A DNA stretch of 64,000 nucleotides, taken from the NCBI GenBank assembly GCA_028278025.1, contig JANQFE010000024.1, positions 115,378 to 179,377 on the forward strand, written 5' to 3'. Positions 44,539-53,725 of the stretch are shown here, one piece after another. The notes beneath the pieces were generated by a model. The model was not told the origin of the DNA. It was given only the letters and a program-made list of their open reading frames with translations, and searched no databases. The position numbers and the translations under genes were made by a program. This DNA comes from Thermodesulfobacteriota bacterium (GTDB lineage Bacteria > Desulfobacterota > WTBG01 > CAIYCZ01 > CAIRTM01). The number at the start of each line of letters is the position of its first letter. The first letter of the stretch is position 1.

Positions 44539-45086
44539 GACGCAAGGTATCTTTTATGAAAAAGTTTATAGTTGTTTTCGGACATTCTGGGAAAAAAATT
44601 ATAGCGGATTGCCTCATCATGCGGCTCCAGGTCAAGCGCCTCCTTAAATGCCACCGCAGCCTGTGCGTACCTGTTTTGCTTTTGAGCCTCCACAGCCATG
44701 CAGTCCAGCAAATGAAAACGGGCTTGCGGGTTTCCCGGCCGCAAAGCCAGAACCCTGTTATATGATTGGATGGCCTGGCCGTAGTGCTCCTGTCTCTGAT
44801 ACCCAAGGCCAAGGTCCTCCGGGCGAATAAAGCCGCCCGTAAGCGGTTGCGGAATTGCTGCAATAACAAGGGGAACAGCCGTGATACCGGCAATAACAAT
44901 TTTTGCAAATTCTTTTTTCAGCACTGCATTCCACATCCAGAACAGCGCAGCGGCCGTAAAAACAAAAAGCACCGGTACAAGCGGATAACAGAACCGGGAG
45001 GTGACAAAGAAAACCCACACGGCAAAAAAACCGGTCACAAAAAAAACAGCCAGGGCTGGTAAAAAAACAGTTGGTTTATGATTCAT
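44535..45086 (-). CDS. Small membrane-TPR protein, possibly a truncated GT-C/TPR gene
   Basis: 183 residues: two to three membrane helices (FLPALAVFFVTGFFAVWVFFVTSRFCYPLVPVLFVFTAAALFWMW and IVIAGITAVPLVIAAIP), then TPRs (LGYQRQEHYGQAIQSYNRVLALRPGNPQARFHLLDC and ALDLEPHDEAIRYNF). SRFCYPLVPVLFVF resembles the last helices of GT39-like glycosyltransferases with TPR tails (SRYRLPLVP...), so this may be the 3' remnant of a longer gene. A 45-codon in-frame extension lies in repeat DNA and is left out; ATG 45086 has an AGGAG site. Overlaps the next gene by 4 bp. Confidence 0.72.
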   Translation of the reverse strand: MNHKPTVFLPALAVFFVTGFFAVWVFFVTSRFCYPLVPVLFVFTAAALFWMWNAVLKKEFAKIVIAGITAVPLVIAAIPQPLTGGFIRPEDLGLGYQRQEHYGQAIQSYNRVLALRPGNPQARFHLLDCMAVEAQKQNRYAQAAVAFKEALDLEPHDEAIRYNFFPRMSENNYKLFHKRYLAS

Positions 45087-45087
45087 G

Positions 45088-45225
45088 AGAGCATTTCTCC
45101 TGTTTCTATACCCTTGAGCACTGCGAAGACTGATGCGGGAAGGGCAACTGCGGCGGTGCGAGCAATGTCTGGCAATCAAGAAAACAGCCGTTTTTGCGAG
45201 CACATAGCCTGGCGCAAGCAACCCG
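45088..45225 (+). repeat. Structured intergenic repeat, divergent sub-family, copy at 45.1 kb
   Basis: CTCCTGTTTCTATACCCTTG, GCGGTGCGAGCAATG and ACAGCCGTTTTTGCGAGCACATAGCC match the family. The right-hand hairpin is TTGCG paired with CGCAA, where other copies have CAGCG with CGCTG: both arms changed together. Confidence 0.7.
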
Positions 45226-45288
45226 AGCCACAGGCGTGCCGTTAATAGTCATGAATAATGCGGGTTAGCGTGCCGGAACATTCTGGTT

Positions 45289-45316
45289 AAAAAAGCCCCG
45301 CCACAAATGACGGGGC
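45289..45316 (-). terminator. Rho-independent terminator at the end of the sigma/cyclase operon
   Basis: On the minus strand GCCCCG (45311-45316) pairs with CGGGGC (45295-45300), followed by six T (45289-45294). It lies 38 bp past the stop of the CsgG-like lipoprotein gene. Confidence 0.85.
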
Positions 45317-45353
45317 CTTTATCATAACAGTATAGTTATACCCTGCACAAGAT

Positions 45354-47432
45354 TTATTTGGTTATAATCAGGTCTTTCACTTTGATAGCGCCCGGATCAA
45401 AATCAGCATACAACGTGCCCACAGACATATCTTCAAAAACGTTAACCACTGTTGCTACACCCAGCTGCAGTGTTTCACTGCCAAGCATGCGGCCTGTTAC
45501 AGGATGGACGATGGGCTGACCTTCCCTAAAGACAATAAATTTCATGTCCTTCTTGATATGCTGCACGGTACCGAAATCAGCATAAATATTTTTCCCGCTT
45601 ATCTTGATGACCATCCCCTCAATAAGCGGAAAACCGTGCATGAATTTCAAAGCAAGTCCGTCGGTAAGATACTGCAGCTGGGCAAACGACTTGTCCTGTC
45701 CATATACATCTTTGGCATCAAAAAGTGCAGATGTTTCCGTATTGATCAGACGCGCATAGATCTCAACGGAATTGGCTGTTTCACGTATCGTTCCCATAAG
45801 TACCGCTTCGGCAGCTACAATCTTACCCACCTTCACGGCCGCACTCTTATCAACCAGGTCAGTGGCACTCAGTTTCTGTTCCCGCAGTACCGCCTCAAGC
45901 TCATTACCGCGGCTTACAATGTTAAAACGATTCTGGGCAAGGAATGAGCTGACCAGGTTATCATACATTATTTCTGCAACAGAGCTGGTCTGCCCGACCG
46001 TCTCAAAGGGCAAAATGGCTATGCTCATCCGCGAGCCAACCTGATGGACTTTAGGTACTTCACGCACAATCGTAACACTACGCGATGTTGTCTTGCCCCC
46101 GGCATCCTCAACTGCAACGGTGAGCTTGTTTTCACCTTCCTGCAGCTGAATGATCTGGTTAAAATAAATGGTGCGGCCGGGAATAATAACCAGCGGTTCT
46201 CCATTGATGGTAACCGCCTGGACATCCTGCGTGCCGGTCACGCTGCCGTCAATATACATGGTTTCATAATAGACTGTTTGGGTGTCAGCAAGATCTTTCA
46301 GCTTGAGCCTGAAAGAAGATCGGGGATTTGCCTTGGCCATAGAAGCAAACAGCCGGTGCTGTCCCGTATCAAGAATTCCGGAACCGTACAGGGCCAGACG
46401 GATCGGCTCAGATTGCTTTCCGGAAGCCTCCCGCACTCCCGGCCAGCTGGCCAGCCTGGGTACATATATAAGATTGAGCTGGCCCGTGGTCGTGTTGCCG
46501 GCACCATCAGTGGCAGCAAGTGCAATCATATTACGGCCTTCCTGCAGCTCAACAGCAAACACAAACTCTACTTCACGCTCCTTGTTATAGGCCAGCAGCT
46601 GATCATTAATTTTAAGCGAGGTGATTCCGGTTGCATCGGCAAGGGCGCCATTGAGAACAACTCTGTTTGCGGTAACCTGCTGGCCGTCAACATAGTTCTT
46701 AATATTGAGCAAGGGCCCCTCAAAATCAGCAAAGACCTTAACTTGCTTTTGGGCAACTTTGCCAAGCAGGTCTGCTGTCTGTATATTTATTTCATTTAAG
46801 CCCTTTTTAAGTTTTATCTTTTTTGAAAACGGTATCTTTTTGGCAGACAGCTCAACGAACATCGGGTCTTCATTTATAGTTATTGTGTGGGCGTAGGAAT
46901 CATCCTCGACCTCTCCTTGAAGCGTCATGGTAAAACTGTTGGTCACCTGACCGGAGGAGGCGGCTGCAACCGTAATTGACGGCGGTGCAGCATCAGTCTG
47001 TGATTGCTCCAGCAGTGCTTTGCGCACTTTGTTTAAGTAAAATTTTGCCTTGCCGGTATCCACCATGGAAAGCGAGGTTTCAAGCTCCTGCCTGGCCTCA
47101 TCATATCTGCCTAAATGGTAGTAGGCTACACCGAGATCCCTGTGAGGGAAATAGTCGGTAAAGTGCATGCCATAGGTGCGGGCCCGGCGCTGGTCCCTGT
47201 CACGCTGCCGCAGGGCTTCTTTGAAGTCTGCTGCGGCCTCCTGCCAGAATGCTCCGTCAGAAAATGAAACACCCCGCTCATAAAAATTCCACCAGCGTTC
47301 TCTGAAAAGCCCCTGTACTACTCCGTACTGCTTTCCATCTTTGACGTACTTCGGATCAGGAGGTGTGTTGCAGCGCAAAAAGAGAAAAACCAGAAAGACA
47401 ATAACGACAAACCACATGCTTTTTGACTTCAC
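45354..47432 (-). CDS. CsgG-like lipoprotein with TPR and Ig-like domains
   Basis: 692 residues. Lipobox FLRC (Cys about 21). The N-terminal TPR-like segment (WQEAAADFKEALRQRDRDQRRAR..., DLGVAYYHLGRYDEARQELETSLSMV) is followed by bacterial Ig-like beta repeats (EGRNMIALAATDGAGNTTTGQLNLIYVP; EGENKLTVAVEDAGGKTTSRSVTIV) and a CsgG/FlgT-like C-terminus (SRMSIAILPFETVG...IMYDNLVSSFLAQNRFNIVSRGNELEAVLREQKLSATDLVDKSAAVKVGKIVAAEAVLMGTI). CsgG-like domains assemble oligomers in the outer membrane. Last gene before the terminator. Confidence 0.9.
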   Translation of the reverse strand: MKSKSMWFVVIVFLVFLFLRCNTPPDPKYVKDGKQYGVVQGLFRERWWNFYERGVSFSDGAFWQEAAADFKEALRQRDRDQRRARTYGMHFTDYFPHRDLGVAYYHLGRYDEARQELETSLSMVDTGKAKFYLNKVRKALLEQSQTDAAPPSITVAAASSGQVTNSFTMTLQGEVEDDSYAHTITINEDPMFVELSAKKIPFSKKIKLKKGLNEINIQTADLLGKVAQKQVKVFADFEGPLLNIKNYVDGQQVTANRVVLNGALADATGITSLKINDQLLAYNKEREVEFVFAVELQEGRNMIALAATDGAGNTTTGQLNLIYVPRLASWPGVREASGKQSEPIRLALYGSGILDTGQHRLFASMAKANPRSSFRLKLKDLADTQTVYYETMYIDGSVTGTQDVQAVTINGEPLVIIPGRTIYFNQIIQLQEGENKLTVAVEDAGGKTTSRSVTIVREVPKVHQVGSRMSIAILPFETVGQTSSVAEIMYDNLVSSFLAQNRFNIVSRGNELEAVLREQKLSATDLVDKSAAVKVGKIVAAEAVLMGTIRETANSVEIYARLINTETSALFDAKDVYGQDKSFAQLQYLTDGLALKFMHGFPLIEGMVIKISGKNIYADFGTVQHIKKDMKFIVFREGQPIVHPVTGRMLGSETLQLGVATVVNVFEDMSVGTLYADFDPGAIKVKDLIITK

Positions 47433-47448
47433 CGTATCACCTGCTCGT

Positions 47449-48810
47449 TTAAAAATGGTATATCATTGACACATACAGGCTGTGCTGATCAACATCTGCC
47501 TTCGTCTTGGGGATGCCCACTACATCACCCTGAACGTCTCGTCCCCACCGGTAGATATAGGCACAATCAAGCACTACATTGCCAAGCATTATACCCGTTC
47601 CTACACTTACGCCGTAGTAGTCTTCGGGATTTTTTTCCGAGGGTTCCGGATCGTAAAACACGCCGAACCGCAGCGGCACAATGGTCTTTTCAAGTATAAA
47701 CAGGTATTCACACCCCAGCCGTAGCTGGGTAGTGTTTTTTACATGGGATTCGCGCCGTGCTTTGCCCGTAATCGGGCTTGATGACCCGCTGCGGTCCTTC
47801 ATCCAGAAATCAGACCAGTGGGTCCGGTACACATCACAGGCCACGGTGAATGAATCCGAGAGGCGAAATGCCAGCCCCAGGCCGTAGGACATGGGAAATT
47901 TAATTTCAATGCTTTCCCTGCTCCGATAGGGGGTAGGACGCAGTGCGGGAGAACCAACCGCATAGGATGAAGAGACTGTATAGGTTTTACGGTCAACATC
48001 GGCAGTAAAGGGCGTTTTGAATACGGCCCCAAGGGTTACAATCCTGTTTATATGCCATAGAAAACCGATGTTCATGTTGAAACCTTCAAAATTCTCATTT
48101 TTTTCCCTGTACTCAGAGTTCAACTTAAACGTAATCAGATTGTTTGTTATCGTATGAAGTTTTGCTGTTCCTGTTGTGCTGCGGTTGATATCCCATTCAT
48201 TGTCATAGCCGAGGTTGTCTGTCCAGAAATTAAACGTGATACCAAAAGAAAAGCGCGGGGTAATCTGAATCGCAAAAGCCGGTGCAAAAGCTTTTATAGC
48301 ACCGGTCTGTCTGAAATGTGTATGGGTATTCACGTTGAAGAAGCTGCCGTCGGTCATAAACCCCTTGTAGTTAAAATCAAAATCAAGCTCATCATAGAAA
48401 TCATAGAGCCGCTGGTAGTTAAGTGATATGATCATATTTTTATTAAAAGCTCTGAAGGGATAGGCAAAGCTGGCATAGTTAAGATCATCCCTATATATTT
48501 CATTCATACCGGATGCTTCCGGATGAGTCCTGGAGTCAAAATCTTTTCTTCGGTGGGCAAAGCTTAAAACATAGGAAAACTCAGGACGCTCCAGCTGCAT
48601 GAGCCCGCCCGGGTTCCAGGATGCTGCTGTGGCATCATCAGCAACGGCAATAAAGGCACCGCCCATCCCCTGAGCCCGCGCACCTGAGCCGACCGGGTTG
48701 GGTGATGAATTAATCTGTACTGTCTGAAACAGTTCCTGGGCGTGTGATCCGGCTGCGCCCGCCGCGCACAGGATCAGTACCGGTATAACCAACAGTAGTT
48801 GCCTTTTCAA
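47449..48810 (-). CDS. FadL/OMPP1-like outer-membrane barrel
   Basis: 453 residues. Signal peptide to about AGSHA, then INSSPNPVGSGARAQGMGGAFIAVADDATAASWNPGGLMQLERPEFSYVLSF, the FadL/PorV-like N-terminal motif (MGGAxxAxADDxTAxxxNPAGL). The rest is beta-barrel-like with a terminal aromatic (SMIYHF). Members transport hydrophobic compounds or help export. It lies between the cyclase-CHAT gene and the CsgG-like gene, 55 and 16 bp away, within one operon. Confidence 0.92.
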   Translation of the reverse strand: MKRQLLLVIPVLILCAAGAAGSHAQELFQTVQINSSPNPVGSGARAQGMGGAFIAVADDATAASWNPGGLMQLERPEFSYVLSFAHRRKDFDSRTHPEASGMNEIYRDDLNYASFAYPFRAFNKNMIISLNYQRLYDFYDELDFDFNYKGFMTDGSFFNVNTHTHFRQTGAIKAFAPAFAIQITPRFSFGITFNFWTDNLGYDNEWDINRSTTGTAKLHTITNNLITFKLNSEYREKNENFEGFNMNIGFLWHINRIVTLGAVFKTPFTADVDRKTYTVSSSYAVGSPALRPTPYRSRESIEIKFPMSYGLGLAFRLSDSFTVACDVYRTHWSDFWMKDRSGSSSPITGKARRESHVKNTTQLRLGCEYLFILEKTIVPLRFGVFYDPEPSEKNPEDYYGVSVGTGIMLGNVVLDCAYIYRWGRDVQGDVVGIPKTKADVDQHSLYVSMIYHF

Positions 48811-48865
48811 AAAGACCTCCTTTGCCTATAGCTTTTATATAAAAGGGTCTTCATGGGTAGAGTGT

Positions 48866-51800
48866 TTATCGTGTAATCTGCTCAACCTTCATCTGCGGCT
48901 GCAGACCCTGTGATTGTTCCTGAATAGTGCCGTAGGCCACGTCCTGCTCAACAGATGCTATGGTAATGGTGGCAACCTGCCTGAACCGCGGCTTCACGGC
49001 CTGGGGCCCTGTGAGCTCCTCAAACACTTTAAAAGCCATGCCGCTCTGCACACCGGTACCTGTACCAATATTCAATAGGATCTGTTCACCTTCCAGTGAG
49101 AACACCGTGCCCCGCAACGGATAGGCTTTTTCCAGCTTGGCAACAATTTTTTGAGCAGCAGTTTCTGCCAGGCTGTCCAGACTGCTGCCTGCCTCTGCAA
49201 GTGAACCTTTCAGAGCCGTGGTTTCCGTGTCAGTCAGGCGGACACTTACCTGAACATCACCCTTATACCGCATAATCGATCCGGTTGCAATAATTCGCGC
49301 AGCAAGTATTCTTCCTACCCTGACGGCCATATTCGGATCAACCAACCCTGTTGAGCTCAGCTTGAGTTCTGAGAGAAGCTTATCCAGAATCTCACGTTCT
49401 ACAATCTGTATACGGCCGCTTTCCTGCAGCAGCGTGCTCAGCTTAAGCATGAAAAACTCCTCCTCGCCTTCCCGGACTGCAGGAGCACCTTTACCGGTAA
49501 AATTCAGCAAGCTTATTGTTAAGGGCCGGGAGGTCCATTCGTCCGCAGGCGCCGGGGGCATACCTCCTGCTTTAAAGGTCTCGGCAAGCTCGGTCACCAG
49601 CCTATCAATGCGCTCCTGGCGGGCCGCATCTGCGGCGGCCTGCTGCTGCTTTTGGGCCTGGACCAGCAGGGCAGCGGTAATGGGATCAGCCGGATTTATA
49701 CTGGCAGCTTTCTGGAAGGCAGAAACAGCACCGGAGCTGTCGCCCATTCGCTGCATGGCAAAAGCCTGGTTGGTCAGTATCTCGGCACTCTGGGGATTCA
49801 GCTCTGCAGCCCGGGCATAGTACTCTACAGATTTTTCTGTCTCTCCCCGGGAAGAATAGATGCGGGCAATCCCGTTGAGCGCCTCGGCCCTTTGCCACTT
49901 TATCTCCTGGCCGGCAGCCTGCTCATACTCTTTTAAGGCAGCATCCGGTTTGCCCTGTAACAACAATACATGTCCTTTTACAACATGAGCATATGTTTCA
50001 GGCGGTGCCGTCTCAAGGGCTTTTGCACTCATTTCAAGGGTCTTATCATAATCTCCAAGCTCATAATATACTGCGGCAAGACCTTCAAACCTTCTGGGGT
50101 CATCCGGGTCCAGGCTTTCAAAGGCCTGACGGGCCTGCTCTATCTGGTTTGCATGCAGCAGGGAAAATGCAGTTGTATATGAATCACCCTGCGGCCCGGT
50201 TGCATTTTTCTGCTGGAAGAAAATAAAACCGGCTATTAGCACTATACCCAGAACCACCACAGCTAATACGGTTGTTTTTCTACGGGCCGGGGCGCCCGCC
50301 TCAAAAGGTCCTGTCTCAGCGGATGCACTGCGCAACTGGGCGGCTTCCTGCGGCTGCTGATAGGCCGGCGGCTCCTCATCGTCTGGTTGCAGATCTTCAG
50401 CAAAACCAAGGTAGTTAACCCCGGGGTCGCCATACAGCATGTAGCTGGCCCAGACAATGGTGTCCTCGCCGTACTCTTTTATAAGTGCTATGCGGGCCAG
50501 ACGCATTGCCTCTCCAATGGACGATCCCTCCAGCATGGCGCGGTAAAAGGCTTCTGCAAAGCGGGCGCCGGGTTCATCAAGTATCTCCCAGAACGTGCCT
50601 ATATAGTGCTGTACACCGGCAAGCAGAAAGGCATTTGCCAGACCAAAAATCTCCTGGCTGTAGCTTGCTCCGAGCTTCCACTCTTCGGTCTGTCCCGATT
50701 GGCAGGCATTGCAAAACACCAGTGCCGGCATGGGTTTACCCCCCACCAGTTTCATAACATCAGCTGAGGTAAGTTTACCGCCCTCAAGCAGCCAGCCGCT
50801 ATGTGAGGGGTCATCGCTGTCATAATCGGCATGACCGGCATAATGGATTATATCGAAATTCCTGATTTTTTCTGTAATATAGGATGAAGTTATGGCCCCG
50901 CTACGCTGGTTGGCGCTGATAAATGATGCATTGCTGTCAAGCTGCTCCCTGATCATCTGTCCTTCCTTACATGCATTCGCCAGGTCACCCCGCGGATCAG
51001 AAACAATGAGCATTTTCAAGGGCCGCGACATCACACGCTGTTTAATATTGATTATGTCACGCTTGGTCTTGACAATTCTGCCCATATTAAACTTCTGACA
51101 CAGAAACTGTTCACCATCAAATAAGAGCTCCCAGGGTATCTGCACAAGACTGTCTTCAATATTACAAACAAGATCATCAACACTGGCACTGCGCAGGGCC
51201 TCCTTTGCCTTTGCACTCAGCAGATCATCAAACAGCACCTGGCCGACTTCACGCAGTCTGACAAGTATATCCTTTGATACTTTACCGCGGGTATTAGCCC
51301 GGTTCAGAAGGGTGTTGACCTCCTGGCAGCGCTCTTCTATGCGTGCCATTGAAACATGCATTTCATCATAAGGGCGCATAGTACTCTCGGCTGCGGCAGT
51401 CTTTTCTGAGGCAGTAACCCTGATAGTATTGCCCTCTCTGATGATATCGATTTCCAGACGGCGCTTAAGTTTTTTTGGCCTGCGTGCTGCAGCTCCGGCA
51501 GGTGCCCCGGACCGGGTGAGGCCTCCGGCAATCTGCTCATCTTGCCAGATAACCCGGTATATCTCAACAGGCTCTTCCTTGCCCTTAACCTTTGTCTGCT
51601 TGGCGTAACGGCAGATGATATCATCAGTTTTCCTGACCTCGGCATACACGGCTGATGAAACAAGTATTTCGTCAGGACTGGCAAGTGATTCGACCCGTGC
51701 GGCAACATTTACCACATCGCCGAAAATATCATGTTTCTCAACAAGGCCTTCCCCGCTATTTACACCAATCCGGATATGGATCTGGTCCTTTCTCTCTTTT

Positions 51801-52165
51801 TTCTTTTGATTGTAGGCCCGCAGCACCTGCTGCATGCCGATAGCGGCCTGCACAGCAGCCACCGGCTCATCAAAGGCGGCCATGATCGCATCGCCGATAG
51901 TCTTGATCACCCGCCCGTTTTGTTTTTCTATAACAGGGAAAAGCATCTCATTATGTTTTTGGACCATCAGGCGGCCTTCAATATCCCCATAGGTATCAAA
52001 AAAGGTAGTAGAGCCTTTAATATCAGTAAAAATTACCGTAATATACTGGGCATACTTTTCTTTGAGCATCTCATCAATTTTCTCCCGGTCACGCAGCAGC
52101 TTTTCAATACCGGCCTCGTCCTCAGCCGGGGTACCCGCCTTCACGTTTTCTTTTTCTTCAGACAT
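48866..52165 (-). CDS. Class III cyclase - CHAT protease - TM - TPR - CsgG-like fusion
   Basis: 1099 residues. Class III nucleotide cyclase (about 40-205): FTDIKGST (Asp48), KTIGDAIMAAF (Asp92), GDVVNVAARVES (Asn153, Arg157), a complete catalytic set. CHAT caspase-like domain (about 275-590): HYAGHADYD (His445) and FCNACQSG (Cys488). A single membrane helix (630-652) leads to periplasmic TPRs (about 670-880) and a CsgG-like domain (about 900-1090: ISLLNFTG...LSTLLQESGRIQIVERE...RILAARIIATGSI). ATG 52165 behind AAGGAG is preferred. Membrane receptor with cytosolic cyclase and protease, and periplasmic binding. Confidence 0.93.
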   Translation of the reverse strand: MSEEKENVKAGTPAEDEAGIEKLLRDREKIDEMLKEKYAQYITVIFTDIKGSTTFFDTYGDIEGRLMVQKHNEMLFPVIEKQNGRVIKTIGDAIMAAFDEPVAAVQAAIGMQQVLRAYNQKKKERKDQIHIRIGVNSGEGLVEKHDIFGDVVNVAARVESLASPDEILVSSAVYAEVRKTDDIICRYAKQTKVKGKEEPVEIYRVIWQDEQIAGGLTRSGAPAGAAARRPKKLKRRLEIDIIREGNTIRVTASEKTAAAESTMRPYDEMHVSMARIEERCQEVNTLLNRANTRGKVSKDILVRLREVGQVLFDDLLSAKAKEALRSASVDDLVCNIEDSLVQIPWELLFDGEQFLCQKFNMGRIVKTKRDIINIKQRVMSRPLKMLIVSDPRGDLANACKEGQMIREQLDSNASFISANQRSGAITSSYITEKIRNFDIIHYAGHADYDSDDPSHSGWLLEGGKLTSADVMKLVGGKPMPALVFCNACQSGQTEEWKLGASYSQEIFGLANAFLLAGVQHYIGTFWEILDEPGARFAEAFYRAMLEGSSIGEAMRLARIALIKEYGEDTIVWASYMLYGDPGVNYLGFAEDLQPDDEEPPAYQQPQEAAQLRSASAETGPFEAGAPARRKTTVLAVVVLGIVLIAGFIFFQQKNATGPQGDSYTTAFSLLHANQIEQARQAFESLDPDDPRRFEGLAAVYYELGDYDKTLEMSAKALETAPPETYAHVVKGHVLLLQGKPDAALKEYEQAAGQEIKWQRAEALNGIARIYSSRGETEKSVEYYARAAELNPQSAEILTNQAFAMQRMGDSSGAVSAFQKAASINPADPITAALLVQAQKQQQAAADAARQERIDRLVTELAETFKAGGMPPAPADEWTSRPLTISLLNFTGKGAPAVREGEEEFFMLKLSTLLQESGRIQIVEREILDKLLSELKLSSTGLVDPNMAVRVGRILAARIIATGSIMRYKGDVQVSVRLTDTETTALKGSLAEAGSSLDSLAETAAQKIVAKLEKAYPLRGTVFSLEGEQILLNIGTGTGVQSGMAFKVFEELTGPQAVKPRFRQVATITIASVEQDVAYGTIQEQSQGLQPQMKVEQITR

Positions 52166-52169
52166 TACG

Positions 52170-52886
52170 TCACTCCTTGATTGTAAGAAAAACTTCCCCC
52201 AGTTTTTTGCCGTGGTGCCACACCAGCAGGGTGTAATTTCCAAACCCTACTTTTTCAAAAAGCACTTCGCCCCGCGAAACCATAAAAGAGGCAACCTCCC
52301 TGGTTTCATCACACAGGTTTATCCTGACCCCGAGACAGGCAGAACCCGTCCGGGGATGGCATGCTCTAATTGCGATATCTGCCACACGCTCACCGGTCTT
52401 CTCCACCTCTATTTCAAGCCTGATATCCTTAAAAACTTTTTCCAGCACAATAAGATTCTCAGAAAGAGATTTCCGGCTGCTTCGTACATATACAAATTCC
52501 TGCCTACGTGGGCTGAACAGACCGGCAACTTCACTGCACAATGACCTGATTCTGTTGTGCAGCCAATCAAACAGATTACCGGCCGACAGTTCCTTACCTG
52601 ATGGAATCCGCTCAAGCAGCTGTCGTGTCAGTTCAGTTGGCATAACAGTATCTTCGGACACAGGGGCGTTCTCCATGAGCTCTACCGCTGCCAGCACAGT
52701 CTCACAGCACCTGTCACAATAGGTAAGATGCTGCTCGACTTCTTGCCTTACATGAGACGCCAGTGTATCCCCCAGGTAGTCATGCAGGATCTCTTCCTCA
52801 GGACATGGCAGGTCCGGGACGTTTTCTCCGGAAATGCTGAAATGGGCTGTTATCAGTTTTTTAATGGTTCTGTCCGTTGTCTCCAT
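52170..52886 (-). CDS. Zinc-finger anti-sigma-like protein
   Basis: 238 residues. The N-terminus holds a zf-HC2/ZAS motif: VEQHLTYCDRCCETV (H-x3-C-x2-C), the zinc-binding module of anti-sigma factors. No membrane helix is obvious; the C-terminal half is beta-rich (DIRLEIEVEKTGERVADIAIRACH..., EVLFEKVGFGNYTLLVWHHGKKLGEVFLTI) and unlike standard anti-sigma domains. It lies between the sigma factor gene and the cyclase-CHAT gene, 67 bp and 4 bp away. It probably restrains the sigma factor until a signal arrives. Confidence 0.82.
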   Translation of the reverse strand: METTDRTIKKLITAHFSISGENVPDLPCPEEEILHDYLGDTLASHVRQEVEQHLTYCDRCCETVLAAVELMENAPVSEDTVMPTELTRQLLERIPSGKELSAGNLFDWLHNRIRSLCSEVAGLFSPRRQEFVYVRSSRKSLSENLIVLEKVFKDIRLEIEVEKTGERVADIAIRACHPRTGSACLGVRINLCDETREVASFMVSRGEVLFEKVGFGNYTLLVWHHGKKLGEVFLTIKE

Positions 52887-52953
52887 ATCGTCACAGGTTT
52901 TCAGTAAATAATATCGTAAACTGTTTTTACTTAAAATAGACGCATTTACCGGT

Positions 52954-53562
52954 CTACTTCTTTGACAATTTCTTTTTCAGGAACTGCTTTAATTTCTCGC
53001 GAAGATAATTTCCACGACTGTATACAGCATTTGGTGTCGTATTAAAAATTTTAGCTATCTGTTGTGGTGAAACCTCATCATAATAAAAAAGCCGTAAAAA
53101 AAGCTGCTCTTTGGCTGACAACTGATCCATGAGTTCTCTAAGGATCTTTTTCTGTTCCTCTTCTTCCATGTGCTGCAGGGGAGTCTTAGATGCAATAGAC
53201 TTTTTTTCGGCTTCTTTCTTCGAAGCCTCATCTGAAAAAGACAAAATGTCTCTTTGTTTTCTCAAATAGTCTATTGTTGCCCTGGTTGCAATAAGTCTGA
53301 TCCAGGTTGATACGGAACAGCCATTTGTTCCCTTATACTGTCTCAACTTATGTCCATTTTTATCCATGAGTGCGACAAACACCTCATTGTGCAGGTCACT
53401 GATGGCCTCACGTGACATTTCAGGACGCTTGCTGTACAGTACTTTCCGGATACTGTAATACACAAGGGGGGAGTACTTCCTGACAAAGGCGCGCCACGCT
53501 TCACTGCTGCCCTGCAGGCATTGATTTAGCAGAATTTTTTCCTGATCATGGGTTGCATTCAT
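52954..53562 (-). CDS. ECF-like RNA polymerase sigma factor
   Basis: 202 residues. Region 2 (LLNQCLQGSSEAWRAFVRKYSPLVYYSIRKVLYS...DLHNEVFVALMDKNGHKLRQYKG...VSTWIRLIATRATIDYLRKQRD) and region 4 (ELMDQLSAKEQLFLRLFYYDEVSPQQIAKIFNTTPNAVYSRGNYLREKLKQFL) are both clear, with a short linker, so it is a group 4 (ECF) type. ATG 53562 (MNATHDQEK) is preferred over a longer form from 53628. First gene of the sigma/anti-sigma/cyclase operon. Confidence 0.93.
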   Translation of the reverse strand: MNATHDQEKILLNQCLQGSSEAWRAFVRKYSPLVYYSIRKVLYSKRPEMSREAISDLHNEVFVALMDKNGHKLRQYKGTNGCSVSTWIRLIATRATIDYLRKQRDILSFSDEASKKEAEKKSIASKTPLQHMEEEEQKKILRELMDQLSAKEQLFLRLFYYDEVSPQQIAKIFNTTPNAVYSRGNYLREKLKQFLKKKLSKK

Positions 53563-53725
53563 TGTAATATGGAAAACAATATCAGCCAAAGGATGGATAA
53601 AACAAAGTATGCTGGTTGTAAACCACAAAAGTCTGAAATTATCAAGAAAATTGATGTCTTTACTGTACGTCGCAGTGACGAATGATAAGGACAGCTCAGT
53701 AGATGGACGTTTTTCAACAGCCCCC

